Assembly: GCA_014529385.2 (NCBI GenBank)
Contig: CM043952.1
Coordinates: 64,940,370 to 65,004,369, forward strand
DNA from: Adiantum capillus-veneris
Lineage: Eukaryota > Streptophyta > Polypodiopsida > Polypodiales > Pteridaceae
Reading direction: 5' to 3'
Length of the DNA stretch: 64,000 nucleotides
Position numbers and translations under genes: made by a program. Each line of letters starts with the position of its first letter. Position 1 is the stretch's first letter. Below are positions 1-11,352 of the stretch, one piece after another. Under the pieces are notes generated by a model. It ran no database searches. It was not told the DNA's origin and saw only the letters and a list, made by a program, of their open reading frames with translations.

Positions 1-339
1 ACCTCAAATGGTTTTGAGAGATCCGGTAGTGTAAGCACAGGTTGAGGGATAAGCTTTTCAAAAGCATTGTTCTCCTTAGCAGACCATGTATACCTAACGC
101 TTTTCTTTGTTAGGTCATGTAATGGTCCCGCAATTTGTGAGAACTTTTCTATGAGGCGTCTATAGTATGCACACATACCTATAAAGCTTCTTAGTTCATG
201 AAGATTCCTTGGTTTAGGCCATCCTTTTATTACCTCTAACTTTGATGGATCCATTTGGATGCCATCTTGAGAGATAATGTGACCTAAATACTGAATCTCT
301 TGCAAGAAAAATTCACTTTTCTTTCGATTAACATAAAGT
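1..339 (-). pseudogene. Gypsy pol: RT thumb / RNase H N-terminus, partial
   Basis: Reading the minus strand leftwards from 339, the translation contains FLQEIQYLGHIISQDGI, then a segment rich in KPRN..ELRSFIGMCAYYRR, and ends near LTLPDLSKPFEV. This is the standard gypsy connection between the RT thumb and RNase H. It directly continues the domain encoded at 340-1455 but in another frame, so an indel at about 340-350 separates them. The fragment is cut by the window edge. Confidence 0.8.
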
Positions 340-1455
340 TTATTCTCTCAAAACTTGAAATATTACCTGGAGATGTTGCTTGTGTTCGTCTAATGAATTA
401 GAGTAGATGATAATATCATCAAAGAAAACTCCAGTGAAGGTTCGATGAGGCCTGAACAGCTTCTCCATCAAGCGGTTGAGTGTGGCTGGTGCATTGGTCA
501 AGCCAAAAGGAATGACAATGTATTCATAAAGACCAAATGTGGTGCGAAATGCAGTCTTTACAATGTCTTGATCAACTATCCTTATTTGATGATAGCCACG
601 GTCAATCCTATTGAAGTAGGTCGATCCTTGTAGCTTATCAAATAGGTCTTCTACCCATGGAACGGGAAACCTATTCTTGATAGTGATCCTATTTAGTGCT
701 CTATAGTCGACACACATACGATATGTGCCGTCTTTCTTTTGCACTAATAGCACAGGTGAGCAAAATGGAGATGAGCTAGGCCTAATCATGCCCTTCTCAA
801 CTAACTCATGCACTTGCCGCATAATCTCCTCTTGTTGAGCTTGAGAAACTCTATAAGGAGGTTTGTTAGGCGGTGAACTTCCTGGAAGAAGTTCAATTGC
901 ATGGTCATCATTACCTCGTTTAGGAGGTAGCTCACAAGGGATGTCGTCAATAAAAACATCTTGAAACCCCTTGAGAAAATTGGATAACTCTAATTCCTTT
1001 TGGTTGCTTTTATTTTCTTTTGCTAAATCATTAGGTTCAATTTGAGAATCTTTAACAAAAATCATGTACACGGAAATAGAGCTCTTTATTGACTTGTTGA
1101 AAGCTGGTGTATGTAAAATGGGGATAGTGTTACCCATTTCCTTAGCATCTATATACATGTCTTTTTCCCTGAACTTAAAGGAGATTCTCCTTTCATGAAA
1201 TTTAACATTGGCAGCCAGGCGGTCAAACCACGGTGCCCCTAGGATTACATCCTCATGCTTGCGAGGAGAGATAAAGAAGTCCTCTTTGTCCACATAGCCT
1301 TGGACATGAAGCCTCAATTTCCCGATTAAGGAAGTGACTGAAGCTTGTTGGCCCTTGAAGGCACTGTCTGCGCGGGTAGGACATCTCCCATCTCGTAAGC
1401 TTGTATGCCTAGCTTGGTGGCCAACTCTATAGATATAAAATTGTGAGTAGAACAA
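340..1455 (-). pseudogene. Gypsy pol: protease C-terminal half plus reverse transcriptase
   Basis: The first part of the 371-residue frame carries ILGAPWFDRL (shown as VILGAPWFDRLAANV), the C-terminal flap region of retroviral-type aspartic proteases. RT follows: the entry region KPPYRVSQAQQEEIMRQV, the palm motif YRMCVDYRALN, then the catalytic block FFDDIIIYS, where the paired Asp residues bind metal. The usual residue before DD in plant gypsy elements is Leu or Ile, so FF is a mild departure. It overlaps the gag-side frame at 1326-1455, where the protease changes frame. It ends at a stop created by the indel near 340. Confidence 0.85.
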
Positions 1456-2702
1456 GGATCAAAGAGAATAAAAGCATCATGTTCTCTTACCTTTCCCCAA
1501 GCATGGCATAGAGGAGATCCTTTGTGGTGAGTTTGGTGAGTCTCCTCCTCTTGGATTTCAACCAAGGAAGCTATAGGAGGATCTTGGCGGTTGTGCTTTT
1601 GGGGACAAGCGCGGTATGCATGCCCTTGTTCGCCGCACTTGAAACACCGGTTATCCTTGCGATAACGCTCAAGCTCTTCAGGAGAGAGTTTGTTTTTACC
1701 TTTGTAAACTCCCTTCTCTTTAGCTTTGTTGGAGTTGCCCTTAGGAGGCTTTTGGACATTGTCCTTCCCCTTAGGCTCGTTGGGACCCTTGTTTTCCGTG
1801 GGCTTATTATTTCTTTTATCCCCCGTTTGGAAATTGATTAGAGAGGCCACCATAGTATGGTGTATTACCACCGATATAGTACGTGGCCTTTGGGAGTTGA
1901 CATACTCCGCCATTTCTTCGATTAAGCCCGCACAAAATTGTTGCTTTTGCTCTCCAAAATCCAACTTTTTGAAGACAGTGGCTTTGAGTTGTAGGTCCCA
2001 AAACTTGTCTACATATTTGTGGATGGATTCATAGAGAGAGAGCTTTAAGCTTCGCCATTCGGTGAGTACTTTGTCTTTGGCATCGGTGGCCAAAAACTGC
2101 TTCATAATGGAAGCTCTTAAAGCTTTCCATGTTCGTGGAGCTTCACCGTTGGCTCGTAGGCTAGACCACCATTGCCTGGCGAACTTTTGAAAGTGCATAG
2201 CTACATGGCGTAGCTTAGAGGACTCTGTGAAGCCCTCATCTCCAAACGCCGCATCAAATTGTTGGATAAAGGCCAAGACTTTGTCCATAGCACCAAAGGT
2301 ACCATCATAGGTAAGGAAAGAGATGCTCTTCCCTCCCTCTTTGAACTTCTTTAGCTTGGATGACCTCTTCCATGCAGCATAGGATTTCCTATGGCCTCTT
2401 CTTTTTGATGGTCCAAAGGTTGCACCATCACTTTCTTCAGAAGGTGAAGAATTTGAAGAAGGTGGAGAAGAGGGTGACCTCTTTCTCGCCTTTTTCTTGT
2501 CTTGATCTTCGTCGTCTTCACCATCACTTTCATAAGAGGAAGAGGATGAATAAGATGGAGAAGAGGGTGTCCTCTTTCTCGCCTTTTTCTTCTCTTGCTT
2601 TGTATCATTCCTCTTTGAATTATGGTGTGGAGAAGTGTGCGATGGTCTTCTCCGTTTAGGAGGTGATGGAGAGCGGTTAGCCCGCCGTCTTTGTGGAGCC
2701 AT
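1326..2702 (-). pseudogene. Gypsy gag with zinc knuckle and protease N-terminus
   Basis: This 458-residue frame starts with an Arg/Ser/Lys-rich low-complexity stretch (residues 1-110). The gag core follows, with FQKFARQWWSSLRANGEAP and a downstream FLATDA segment, which is the typical plant retrotransposon gag fold. A CCHC knuckle, CFKCGEQGHAYRAC, follows near residue 355. The C-terminal part has LFDPCSTHNFIS, the active-site region of a gypsy aspartic protease (usually D[ST]G or DPG; here DPC). Gag packages the RNA and the knuckle binds it. The frame ends at about 1326 in the middle of the protease, which continues in another frame. Confidence 0.85.
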
Positions 2703-3088
2703 CTCTGTCGAGCAAGAGACTCACTTCTTTCTTGTTCCTTCAGTGGGGGCTCTTGAGTTCTCCTTTGGGAAGGAGATGCGTCATCAAGAATCAAATTTTT
2801 GAGCTCTTCATATGGATCCTCTTCTTCTTCCCAAATCGGAGAGAGGCCTCTTTTGGGAATCTCACAAGGAGGCTTCCTAGATACTTTTTCGTCATGGTGG
2901 GGAGTTTGGAGAATCCCATGAGCACGAAGCTGCCGTTGCACTTCACTTTGGAGGGATGGATTGCCCATGGCTTGTTGAAGCCTAGAAACAAGGTAGTTAA
3001 CAAGCATAGGGGCATCATTAGTAGCCTGCTCATTAGCAAAATCAAAGTTATCAACATTAATTTCACTCTCTTTACTATTGTCAGCCAT
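2703..3088 (-). CDS. Gypsy gag N-terminal leader ORF
   Basis: The minus-strand frame starts at the ATG at 3088 (MADNSKESEINVDNF) and is rich in acidic and Gln residues (NYLVSRLQQAMGNP). It stays convincing as coding sequence to about 2703. After that the frame is only a shadow of the Arg/Ser-rich gag frame starting at 2702. The two were probably one gag ORF, joined through a frameshift near LARQR, although a separate start at 2702 is also possible. It lies about 400 bases downstream of the primer binding site, as expected for the first ORF of a retrotransposon. Confidence 0.6.
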
Positions 3089-3492
3089 TCTAACAACTTT
3101 TAGGTGTAAACTTTTTAGGTGTACTTTGGCACTTCAAGCCCTAGTTGCTACTCCTCTTTACCCCTTTAGAAAAAGCACTCAAGCTACCGTACCCGCGGCT
3201 CGAATACGATTAATTGCAAGGAATAGAAGAGACTATCTTTCAACACCAAAACAGCACCGGCTCCTGTCAAGCTTCTAATAGCTCAATAGTGGTTAAGCCG
3301 TAGGAAAGCCCCATAGGACTCCACTATTAAGACCATAGCTCTCGACGGTGATGCCCCGTTAACTGCACGAACGCAGGCGCACTGCAAGGCTGAAAAATCC
3401 CTATTCTACTTACTCACAAGAAATTAATAATACCAACCATTTATAGCTAGCTTGAGGACCTCCCTTCTTGAGCAAGAAAAGATAAACCTTGT

Positions 3493-3504
3493 GCCCTGAT
3501 ACCA
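3493..3504 (-). promoter_or_regulatory. Primer binding site of the gypsy element
   Basis: On the minus strand this reads TGGTATCAGGGC, close to the 3'-end complement of initiator Met-tRNA (TGGTATCAGAGC). It starts one base after an LTR end ...GTTACA, the usual spacing for minus-strand primer sites. Confidence 0.8.
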
Positions 3505-3505
3505 A

Positions 3506-5034
3506 TGTAACATTTAATGGCCTAAAAACTTGTGTGTAGCAGAAATTAGCATGAACATAGTGGGCATTTCATTAGAATAGATTCCTAATGAGAATTACAA
3601 GAGTGCTTGGGTGGAGAGAGCAACAAAAAGCATAACACCTAGTTAGATAGCATCAACAATACTTTCAAAAGAGAGAGAAATTAAGCTATTGACAATAGTT
3701 GAGGACCGGATTTGCATGGAGCCGGTCCCCCCTCCAAAATACTTTGTATTATGGTTTCTCCCATCAAGAGAGACATTGTACAATACAATTCTTTGTGTTC
3801 CTTCAAGACTAGCTAGTGCAATGAAGATGAAAGCTTCATGCACTAAGCAAAACACTTAGCAAACACAACTTAAATTATCCCATGTCTCAGACCCAAGACC
3901 TCACACACCTTCGAAGATGTTGAGAGCTAGCAGGGTATGAGAGTAGATTGAGAGAAAGAAGGAGTATCTTACGAGAAGATGTACATCTCCTCACATAATC
4001 ACTCATATTAGCATAGCTTAGCTTAGTAATTAGCTTGGTAGAGGAGATGAGCATGCATTGAAGCTTGGCTCTTGGTTGGATTTGCATCCACATGCCAAGA
4101 CTGTGTCGATGTAGGCTTCTATCTCACAAGCTTGGAGTAGGTGATGAGCTCTCCATTAAAGCTTGGGAAGAGATAGTCTTCTTTTTCTTCACACATAGAC
4201 TGTGTGTGAGTGTGTGTGTGTGTGATAATGCCTTGAAAAAATCAGCCCCCTCTCTCTCTCGGGCAAGCCCCCTTGCTAATTGGTCTTCCTCTACCCTCAT
4301 TGGGCCTCCCCAAGTCAAGCCAATGATTATTAAGCAACATAAGTGATAGCCTTCTGACATGTGTCCCCCTTTCCCCTTTTATGAGAGCTTTAGGTAATTT
4401 AATAATTCAACTAAACTCTCATTGGACCCCTTTGCCTCCTGGCCAATAGCAATCAGGCAAGCCATTGGGCTGCTGAATGCTCATTGGACCCCTTGGGAGA
4501 CTGTCCAATAGCCATCTAGGAGACTTAATTCTCATTGGTTCTTTTATTAAGTGTTTTTAAATTAATTAAACTAGATTTACTCTAGACTAATTCTCATTGG
4601 TCCACCTCCAAGGCCATCCAATAGGAATTGGGCACACCTTGTGGGCATCTGGCCTAGGGAGCTAACATGTGTCCCTCATTCCCTTTGTGTAAAGGGAGCT
4701 TGTGTGTGTGTGTGTGTGACGTTCTCTCTCATCCCCTACAAGAAAGGCTCGCCCCCTCCCAAGTAGGGATTGCAAAGACTTTTTGGGTCACACACAAAGC
4801 ATCCAACTCCCCTAGGGTTGACCTTTGGACACAACCTTTGAATTTTGGAACCTTAGCATTTTGGAAGTCTTAATGGGTTGAACCTTAGGGTCTTTTTAGC
4901 CCATTGTTGCACATGGCTCTTTTGCACATGGCCCCCCCTTTGGATCCCTATTTTCCCTCCTTTGGATACCTACTGTGGCCGGTCTGCTAGCTTAACCAAT
5001 ATTCTAGCTTTTTCTCCCCTTGCACTTCCCCACA
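3506..5034 (-). repeat. 5' LTR of the gypsy element (outer edge inferred)
   Basis: The inner edge is fixed by the primer site, with the LTR ending in ...CA on the minus strand. The outer edge is placed at TGTGGGGAAGTGC (minus strand, from 5034) because it gives a TG start. No second LTR is present to confirm it. The stretch has no gene. It contains short (GT)n runs near 4200 and 4700 and repeated CTCATTGG phrases at 4410-4600. ORFs here look random. Confidence 0.5.
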
Positions 5035-5095
5035 TTAAATGATCAGTTTAATATGAGAAAATCATTTAGGAGAATTAGATATTGATTATTATGAC

Positions 5096-5412
5096 AGGTG
5101 GATAATCTTGCCGATGACCTTGAGCAGTAGGAAGTGAAGGCAGAAGAGAAGGTGAAGTCTGCAAAGATAGTCGTTGCTGCAAAGCGGGACTTATGGGGAC
5201 GCAATGAAGGTACCTCCTCAGCTTGTGCACCCATCACTGCATAGGTTGAGAGCCTCAAAGAGGAGGTGGAGAAACTGAAAGCCTCTCCAACAAAAAACGC
5301 AGCTACGATTGCCAAAAAAGAGGCTGAAATCGGAGCCCTTACAAGGGTACTCTCCAGGTCCTTTGGATCCAATGATGCTACAAGGATGAAGGGGGAGGTG
5401 TCAGCCATGCAG
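5096..5412 (+). pseudogene. Coiled-coil exon, interrupted by stops
   Basis: One plus-strand frame reads as Lys/Glu/Ala-rich heptad-like sequence (EVKAEEKVKSAKIVVAAKRD, later VESLKEEVEKLKAS and KKEAEIGALTRVLSRSFGS). It ends exactly at a good splice donor, CATGCAG|GTACTC, at 5412/5413. Two in-frame TAG codons interrupt it, so it is either decayed or has a further small intron. The minus-strand ORF over the same bases is low complexity and looks like its shadow. The exon probably belonged to the gene continuing at 6845-7720, with the repeat array at 5413-6800 as the intron. No family was recognised. Confidence 0.45.
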
Positions 5413-6800
5413 GTACTCTAGTCTTCTCTGTCTTTAAAGTGTATAAAGTGCTAGAAAGTGCTAACAGTCGTTGAGAGTGGTCACCTTTTAAGCACTTGCA
5501 ACCACTTTCAGCCACCTACAGGCTCTTTTAAGCACATGCAAACATCTAGAAATACATGCAAGTGCTTGTAGGTGCATAAAAGTTGTTAAAAGTTCAACTG
5601 CTAAAAAATTATTGACTATTTAACACTTGCAAACACCTTAACCACCTGCAAGCACTTTTAAACACCTAAAAATGCCTGCAAGTGCTAAAAAGTGGCTAAC
5701 TTTTATGCACTTGCAAGCACTTTGAATCACCATTTGGCACATTAAAGCACTTTGAAGAACTTTCAACCACTCGCAAACTCTTGCAAGTGCTTGAAGAAGA
5801 TTTAAAGTGGTTAAATTCGCTTCAAAATGCTTTCAAAGTGATTAAAAGTTCTTTTTGCAATCACTTCAGAGCACTTTTAACCACTTTAAAACACTATGAA
5901 ACAATTTTAAGACCTTGCAAGCACTTACAGGAGTTTCCAGGTAGCTGAAAGTGCTTCAAAGAGCTAAAAAGAGATTCCAAGTGGTAGCAAGTGCCTTTCA
6001 AAGTGCTGCAAGTGGATAGATTGAACTACAAATGCTTACAAGTGCTAAAGAGTGCCTTACTTTTATGCACTTGCAAGAACTTTGAACCACCTGCAGGGAT
6101 ATTAAAGCACTTTGAAGCACCTTCAAGCACTTGCAGGACTTTGCAAGTGGTTGAAAGTGCTTCAAAGTGTTTAAATTTGCATCAAAATGCTTTCAAAGTG
6201 CTTGAAAGTTTTTCTTCAAACACTTCAGAGCGCTTTGAGGCACTTTAAAGCACTTTTAACCAATTTTAAGGCCTTGCAAGTGCTTGAAATTTCTTCAAAG
6301 TGCTAAAAAGAGCGTCCAAGTGCTAGCAAGTGCCTTTCAAAGTTCTGCAAGTGGACAGATTGAGCACTTGGAAGCACTTCCAAGCACTTGTTAACACCTG
6401 CAAATGCCAGCAAGTGCTAAAAGGGCCTAACTTTTATGTACTTGCAAGCACTTTAAACCACCTGCAGGGATATTAAAGCACTTTGAAGCACCTTCAAGCA
6501 CTTGCAGGACTTTGCAAGTGGTTGAAAGTGCTTCAAAGTGCTTAAATTTGCATCAAAATTCTTTCAAAGTGCTTAAAAGTTTATTTTGCAATCACTTCAG
6601 AGCATTTTGAGGCACTTTTAACCACTTTTAAGACCCTGCAAGTGCTTCAAAGTGCTAAAAGGAGCTTCCAAGTGCTTGCAAGTGCCTTTCAAAATGCTGC
6701 AAGTGGACAAATAGAGCACTTGCAGGCACTTGCAAGCGTCTACAAGTAATTGAATGTTCTAGCAAGTGCTCCATGGTGCTTGCAAGTGCCTACTTATTAT
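5413..6800 (+). repeat. Degenerate AAGTGCTT/AAGCACTT array (in an intron)
   Basis: About 1.4 kb is built from short, variable units around AAGTGCTT and its reverse complement AAGCACTT, spaced roughly every 8-20 bases. Longer second-order units also repeat: blocks starting at CTTTTATGCACTTGCAAG... recur near 5700, 6060 and 6430, about 360-370 bases apart. The array sits between a donor at 5413 and an acceptor near 6844. ORFs inside it are artefacts. Confidence 0.85.
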
Positions 6801-6844
6801 GGTTGGTTGTGCAATAATCTTCCTTTTTTTTTCATTTTGTATAG

Positions 6845-7720
6845 AAAATAGCTCAGGAAATGGACAGGGAGCTTGGTGAGTTCAGAAGGCACACCTCCTT
6901 CATGAAGGGGTCGAGCAAGTTCATGAAAAGAGAGGGCAGGGCCCTTCTTGTGGCCACTCCACCTTCCAAGTCTAATTTAATGTGGATATTTTTTATTGTC
7001 TAGAAATTGTGTGGCCTGTGGTTACCAGTTGTCAGGAAAGTATGTGGCCGGTGTCTTTCAACTATCATGTGCCCACAGATACCATCCGTTCTGCTTTTTA
7101 GTGGTCAGCGCGACTGATCCCAAGTGTGTTGTACCAAACTGTAAATGGGAGATACCCCATATAGCAAGATGTTGGGCACTTGGGAATTCTTATGAGGAGC
7201 TTGAAGGTAGGTTAGTCATTTTATACAACAAAACTTATGCTAATATGTTGTGGATACTAATTGTGTGCATTGGTTCAGTTGAGCCAGTGGCTAAGAAAGA
7301 AGCTTCCACATCATCCATGCACGATGTGGACGAGGTCTTTGACCTTGACACCATGTTGTTGAAATACAAGAACTTTGAAGGTGGGAAAATTGTTGAGGGT
7401 GGTGACCGAGACATTCTGAAGAAGACAACTCCGTCCACAAACAACCAACGTAATATAAGTTTTGTATATTTGTCTCCTCCCATGTCTGAATCATGGTCAC
7501 CGTGTTCATTGTGGTCACAATATGCTGCCCAGGTATTGATGCCTGTAAGGAGGACATTGTAGCTGAGGTAGAGGATCCTGAAATAGAATCAACCCTGCAA
7601 TTTGTAGTGGTGGAGATGCGGAAGAAGAGAAAAAAGCATATGGAGGACGAGCTGTCCCAGGACCCCAAAAAAAGTACTGGCATACTCCCCCCAAAAATCA
7701 GAGCATGCAAGAAGCTTTAG
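6845..7720 (+). CDS. Spliced gene fragment with RING-like Cys/His exon
   Basis: Three exons fit together in phase: 7004-7206, 7279-7449 and 7533-7720 (stop at 7718-7720), with phase-1 GT-AG introns 7207-7278 and 7450-7532. The first exon has a zinc-binding pattern CVACG...CAHRYHPFC...CVVPNC, like a RING or other treble-clef finger. The last exon is acidic, then very basic (EMRKKRKKHMEDE), and ends in IRACKKL. Sequence after a good acceptor at 6844 (KIAQEMDRELGEFRRH) looks like an upstream coding exon, but I could not find a donor that joins it to 7004 in phase with strong consensus. The family is not recognised, and the finger could mediate protein or DNA binding. The phase-consistent introns argue for a once-real gene. 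Confidence 0.5.
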
Positions 7721-7922
7721 TTTCTTGAAGCTTTGTATCTTTTTTTTCATGCTATCTTTTTTAGATTGTAGCTTTGTATCTTTTTTCCCAGCAATATAAA
7801 TTTAAGTATTCTCTCTTAGTTTCTCTCCATTTGTTCTTTGTAGTTAAAATTCGTGTGGTTGGCTCAAAACCCCGCCCACTGATGAGGTAGAGCACAAAGA
7901 TCGCCAGCTTCCTTGCTACAAA

Positions 7923-8556
7923 ATGTCTCACTTCCCAGTCCATAGAGATTTGGCAGTAATTGTAGACTTCAACAATGTGCTTGCTTGTGTGCATAATAAG
8001 CGCAAAGGATTGGTTCCAGATTTAAACACGATGTACTTTGACAAAGTAAAGGGGGATGATAATGTCATCTACTATGTAGGAACGATGCAAAATTATTCTT
8101 GCTTGGACTCAGTTAGATAGCAGATACTTTTTTGTGGTTGTCGCGTGCGTGTCACAATCTTGAGAAGGGTATGGACAAGTGGCTATCTCAGGCCAAGCGT
8201 TGTGTGAGTGGGTGGGTGGCACAGAACTGCTGCCATGTTAGTAGTTGGGAATTTGGAAACCCCCCAAAGCAAATGTTCTTCAAAAAACTTGAAACCTTTT
8301 GCCACCTCTTTCCTAAGTTCAATAAGTCTAACACTTTACTGCTGGATGATTCCCTTTATAAGATGTACTCCAATGATCCAGTAACTTTGTCATCCTGCCT
8401 GGGATAGAAAAGCAAAATGAGAGGCAGTGGGAAAATTTTCTCAAAGAAGATGTCGCCTCATTTATAATACACTGGTTTGAGACTCCTGAGAGAGCCAAGA
8501 CTATTAGGGAATGTCCATTTGATGCCAGGATGGATGAACTTGAACAAATGAACTGA
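7923..8556 (+). pseudogene. FCP1-homology (HAD) phosphatase-like remnant
   Basis: Three pieces in different frames line up with the FCP1/NIF-type phosphatase fold. 7923-8120 has HRDLAVIVDFNNVLACVHN, where the usual DLNG/DxDxT nucleophile loop is altered. 8132-8395 has LSRACHNLEKGMDKWL and then KQMFFKKLETF...SNTLLLDDSLYK, matching the conserved C-terminal K...NTLLIDDSPYK block. About 8400-8556 has ERQWENFLKEDVASFI and a stop. Frame changes near 8122 and 8395 and the altered nucleophile loop suggest a dead or non-catalytic copy. It lies 200 bases downstream of the Cys/His gene, on the same strand and between the two repeat arrays, so it may have been part of that transcription unit. Confidence 0.55.
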
Positions 8557-8573
8557 AATTTGGCACATGGAAA

Positions 8574-9300
8574 AGTGTGGGTGGTGGTGGTGGTGGTGGT
8601 CAAGTGGTGGTCAGGTGGGTGGTGGTCAAGTGGTCAATAGTGCTTGTGAAGTAGTATAAAGTTCTTCAAAAGTGATGGTCAGGTGGTCCTAAGTGGTTCA
8701 AAGTGCTGGTCAGGTGGTCCTAAGTGGTCCTAAATGGTCCAAAGAGCTGGTCAAGTGCTTCATAGTGCTTGTCAAGTAGTATAAAGTGCTGCTCAGGTGG
8801 TCCAAAGTGGTCCAAAGAGCTGGTCAAGTGGTTCAGGTGGTTGTTAAGTGGTTGTCAAGTAGTACAAAGTGTTGTCCAAGTGGTTCAGGGGTTTGGTCAA
8901 GTGGTTCAAAGTGCTTGTCAAGTGGTATAAAATGTTGGCCAAGTGGTATAAATTGCTCGCCAAGTGGTTCACGAGGGTGGTTAAGTGGTTCAAGGGGCTT
9001 GTCAAGTGGTATGAAGTGCTTAAAAGTGCTGGTCAGGAGGTCCTAAGTGGTCCAAAGAGTTGGTCAAGTTTTTCAGGGGGCTGGTAAACTGTGATTAAGT
9101 GGAACAAAGTGCTGTCCAAGTGGTTTAGGGGGTTGGTCAAGTGGTTCAAAGTGCTGGTCAGGTGGTTCAGAGTGCTTGTTAAGTGGTATAAAGTGATGGC
9201 CAAGTGGTTCATAGTGCATGTTAAGTAGTATAAAGTGCTTAAAAGTGCTGGCCACGTGGTCCTAAGTGGTCCAAAGAGCTGGTCAAGTGGTACAGGGGAC
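8574..9300 (+). repeat. Degenerate AAGTGGTC / CAGGTGGT array
   Basis: After a short (GGT)n run the sequence is built from variable units such as GTCAAGTGGT, TCAGGTGGTCC and AAAGTGCT. Only purine-rich AAGTG forms occur on this strand here. ORFs that read WSSGS or KWFK are translations of the repeat and not genes. Confidence 0.85.
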
Positions 9301-10170
9301 TGGTAAAGTGCTCAGAAGTGCACTTGGAGAACACTCTAAAGCACTTTGGGGCACTTTTAAGCACTTTGCAGTACTTTAAAGCACTTTAGGGCACTTGAAA
9401 GTACTATGAAGCACTTTGTGGCACTTTCAAGCACCACATGGCACTTTCAAGCAACCTGTCATGCACTTTGGTGCCCTTTGAAGCACTCTGTAGCACTGCA
9501 AAGCATTTTGGGGCACTTGAAAGCACTCTGAAGCACTTCATTGCACTTTAAGAGCACTCTCAAGCACTTTGTGGCACTTGATAGCACACTGAAGCACTTT
9601 TCCAGCACTTTGGTGCACTTTGAACTACATTGGTGCACCTTGGAAGTACTCTAAACTACTTGGTAGCACTTTCGAGCACTATGTGGCACTTCAAAGCGTT
9701 CTGAGGCACTCTGTGGCATTTCAAAGCACTCTGAAGCACTCTAAAGTATTTTGAAGCACTTTGAAACACTTTGAAGAACTATGCAACACTTTAAAGCACT
9801 TTTGGGCACTTGAAAGCACTCTAAAGTGCACTTTAAGGGCTCTATGAAAGCACTTCCGTGCTATTTAAAAGCATTCTGAGGTATTTATGGCACTCTGCAA
9901 CACTCCAAAGCACTTTAGAGTTTATAAAGCACTCTAAAGTACTTTGTGGCACTTTGAAGCACCATGAAGCACTTTAGTGCACTTTGGAAGCGCTCTGAAA
10001 TACTACGAAGCACTTTTTAGCGCTTTCATGCACATAGAGATGCACTTTTCTGGCGCTTTCAAGCATTTGCACGCTCTAAGTGATGCACTTTGAAGCACTT
10101 TGAGACACTTATAAAGCATTTCAAAGCTTTTGCAGCACCCAAAATTACTAAGCAAAGCATTGTGACACAC
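9301..10170 (+). repeat. Degenerate AAAGCACTTT array (opposite polarity)
   Basis: From about 9300 the array switches to units such as GAAGCACTTTG, GGCACTTT and AAGCACTC, which are the reverse-complement polarity of the AAGTGCTT units immediately before. Spacing is about 9-16 bases. No gene is visible. The array fades out at about 10170. Confidence 0.85.
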
Positions 10171-11004
10171 TTTCAAGATGTTATGGTGGCTGATATACCT
10201 AAGGTAAATCGAGGAGATGCACCAGGTGCACCACATGTGCTCTCCTGCTGATTCTGTTTAAAACAACATTTTTCTTGTTTGGGGAGATGCTGGTTTCCGT
10301 TGACCAGAATTGAAACATGATTTCTCTGATTTTATTTGTTAAGGTACTGGTCCTATGTCGTTGGCGTTGACACGTGTCTAAGGGAAGCGACCCCTCCTCC
10401 ATATTAGTTTGCAGCGGAAATTGGCTCCCGCGACATTTCTTCAATGAAGTCCTAATGCCTTCGCAACATCGTTATTGCTCATTACATTGTCAGCCCCATT
10501 GACTCCATTGGGGCATGCCATGGCAGTAGCCCGTTTCAAAAATAGCTCATTGTTTGACCGAGGAGTTTTCACTTCAGACAATGTTAGAGAAAATCAACCT
10601 CCCAACTGTCTCCGATGTGGGTTGCAACACTGGGAACGTTGGATGACTGAGAAGTTGTTGTAGAATCCTCCATTGATGAAGACCCTCGGAAAGATCGTTT
10701 GTTTGATTACGCCAACACTTAGCAACTTTCCTACATATTTTCTTTGCCTCTTGCTCATCAATGTCACCATCCTCTCCCACTCGTGCCATCCTTTTTTGCA
10801 TGTTTGTTTGTTCCCTCTTCTTTGCAACCCAGTAATTTCATGGACTCAGTAGTATATCCCTTGGGATATGCAGTGTAGCAGATAATGGAGGAAGGTAAAG
10901 GTTGTTTGTACTGCCATTATGAGTATTATGTGATTCCATGTGGACGTGCGGCAAGGATGCTATTGACACGACAATGAAGACAATCAAAGCAGTGCCATAG
11001 TACT
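10171..11004. other. No recognisable gene
   Basis: Only short overlapping ORFs on both strands, without motifs. Nothing here supports a coding or RNA feature. Confidence 0.5.
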
Positions 11005-11119
11005 CATAGAGAGAGAGAGAGAGAGAGGTTTCGTTGAAGTTGAATATGGCTGGAAATGAGGAGCTGGTTGATATGGCTTTGTGTTGCGCCCGCAAGCACC
11101 TGCAACGGCTATGGAGGAC

Positions 11120-11212
<93 letters not shown>

Positions 11213-11287
11213 AGGGAGGGAGAGAGAGAGAGAGAGCATTGAGCCCGCAAGCCTGCAGATGCTGCACGAGCCTGACAACGGAGGCTA

Positions 11288-11350
<63 letters not shown>
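11005..11350 (+). repeat. Compound (GA)n microsatellite
   Basis: Three nearly pure GA blocks (about 11010-11028, 11122-11237 and 11291-11350), with a few GGGA variants near 11206-11222. Long ORFs reading RERERE or SLSLSL on both strands are translations of the dinucleotide. Confidence 0.97.

Positions 11351-11352
<2 letters not shown>

Larger units (their letters stand above)
1..5034 (-). mobile_element. Ty3/gypsy retrotransposon, 5' half, decayed
   Basis: On the minus strand the order is 5' LTR (about 5034-3506), primer binding site, gag (3088 to about 1500), protease (about 1450-1200), reverse transcriptase and the start of RNase H, running off the left edge. This gag-PR-RT order with gypsy-type RT motifs defines the superfamily. 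The frame is broken at least twice, inside the protease (about 1330-1400) and at the end of the RT palm (about 340), so it cannot make a full polyprotein. Integrase and the 3' LTR lie outside the window. The outer LTR edge is inferred only from a TG...CA boundary. Confidence 0.85.

Noticed and set aside
5043-5408. Minus-strand 121-residue ORF
   Set aside because: It overlaps a plus-strand coiled-coil exon that ends at a good splice donor. The minus frame is an Ala/Ser/Phe-rich mirror of Lys/Glu codons.
8132-8407. Separate small gene
   Set aside because: Its motifs fit the middle of an FCP1-like phosphatase begun at 7923 and ending at 8556, so it is a fragment of that remnant.
8786-9255. ORFs reading WSSGS/KWFK and similar repeats
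   Set aside because: They track the AAGTGGTC array and are open in more than one frame; no independent coding evidence.
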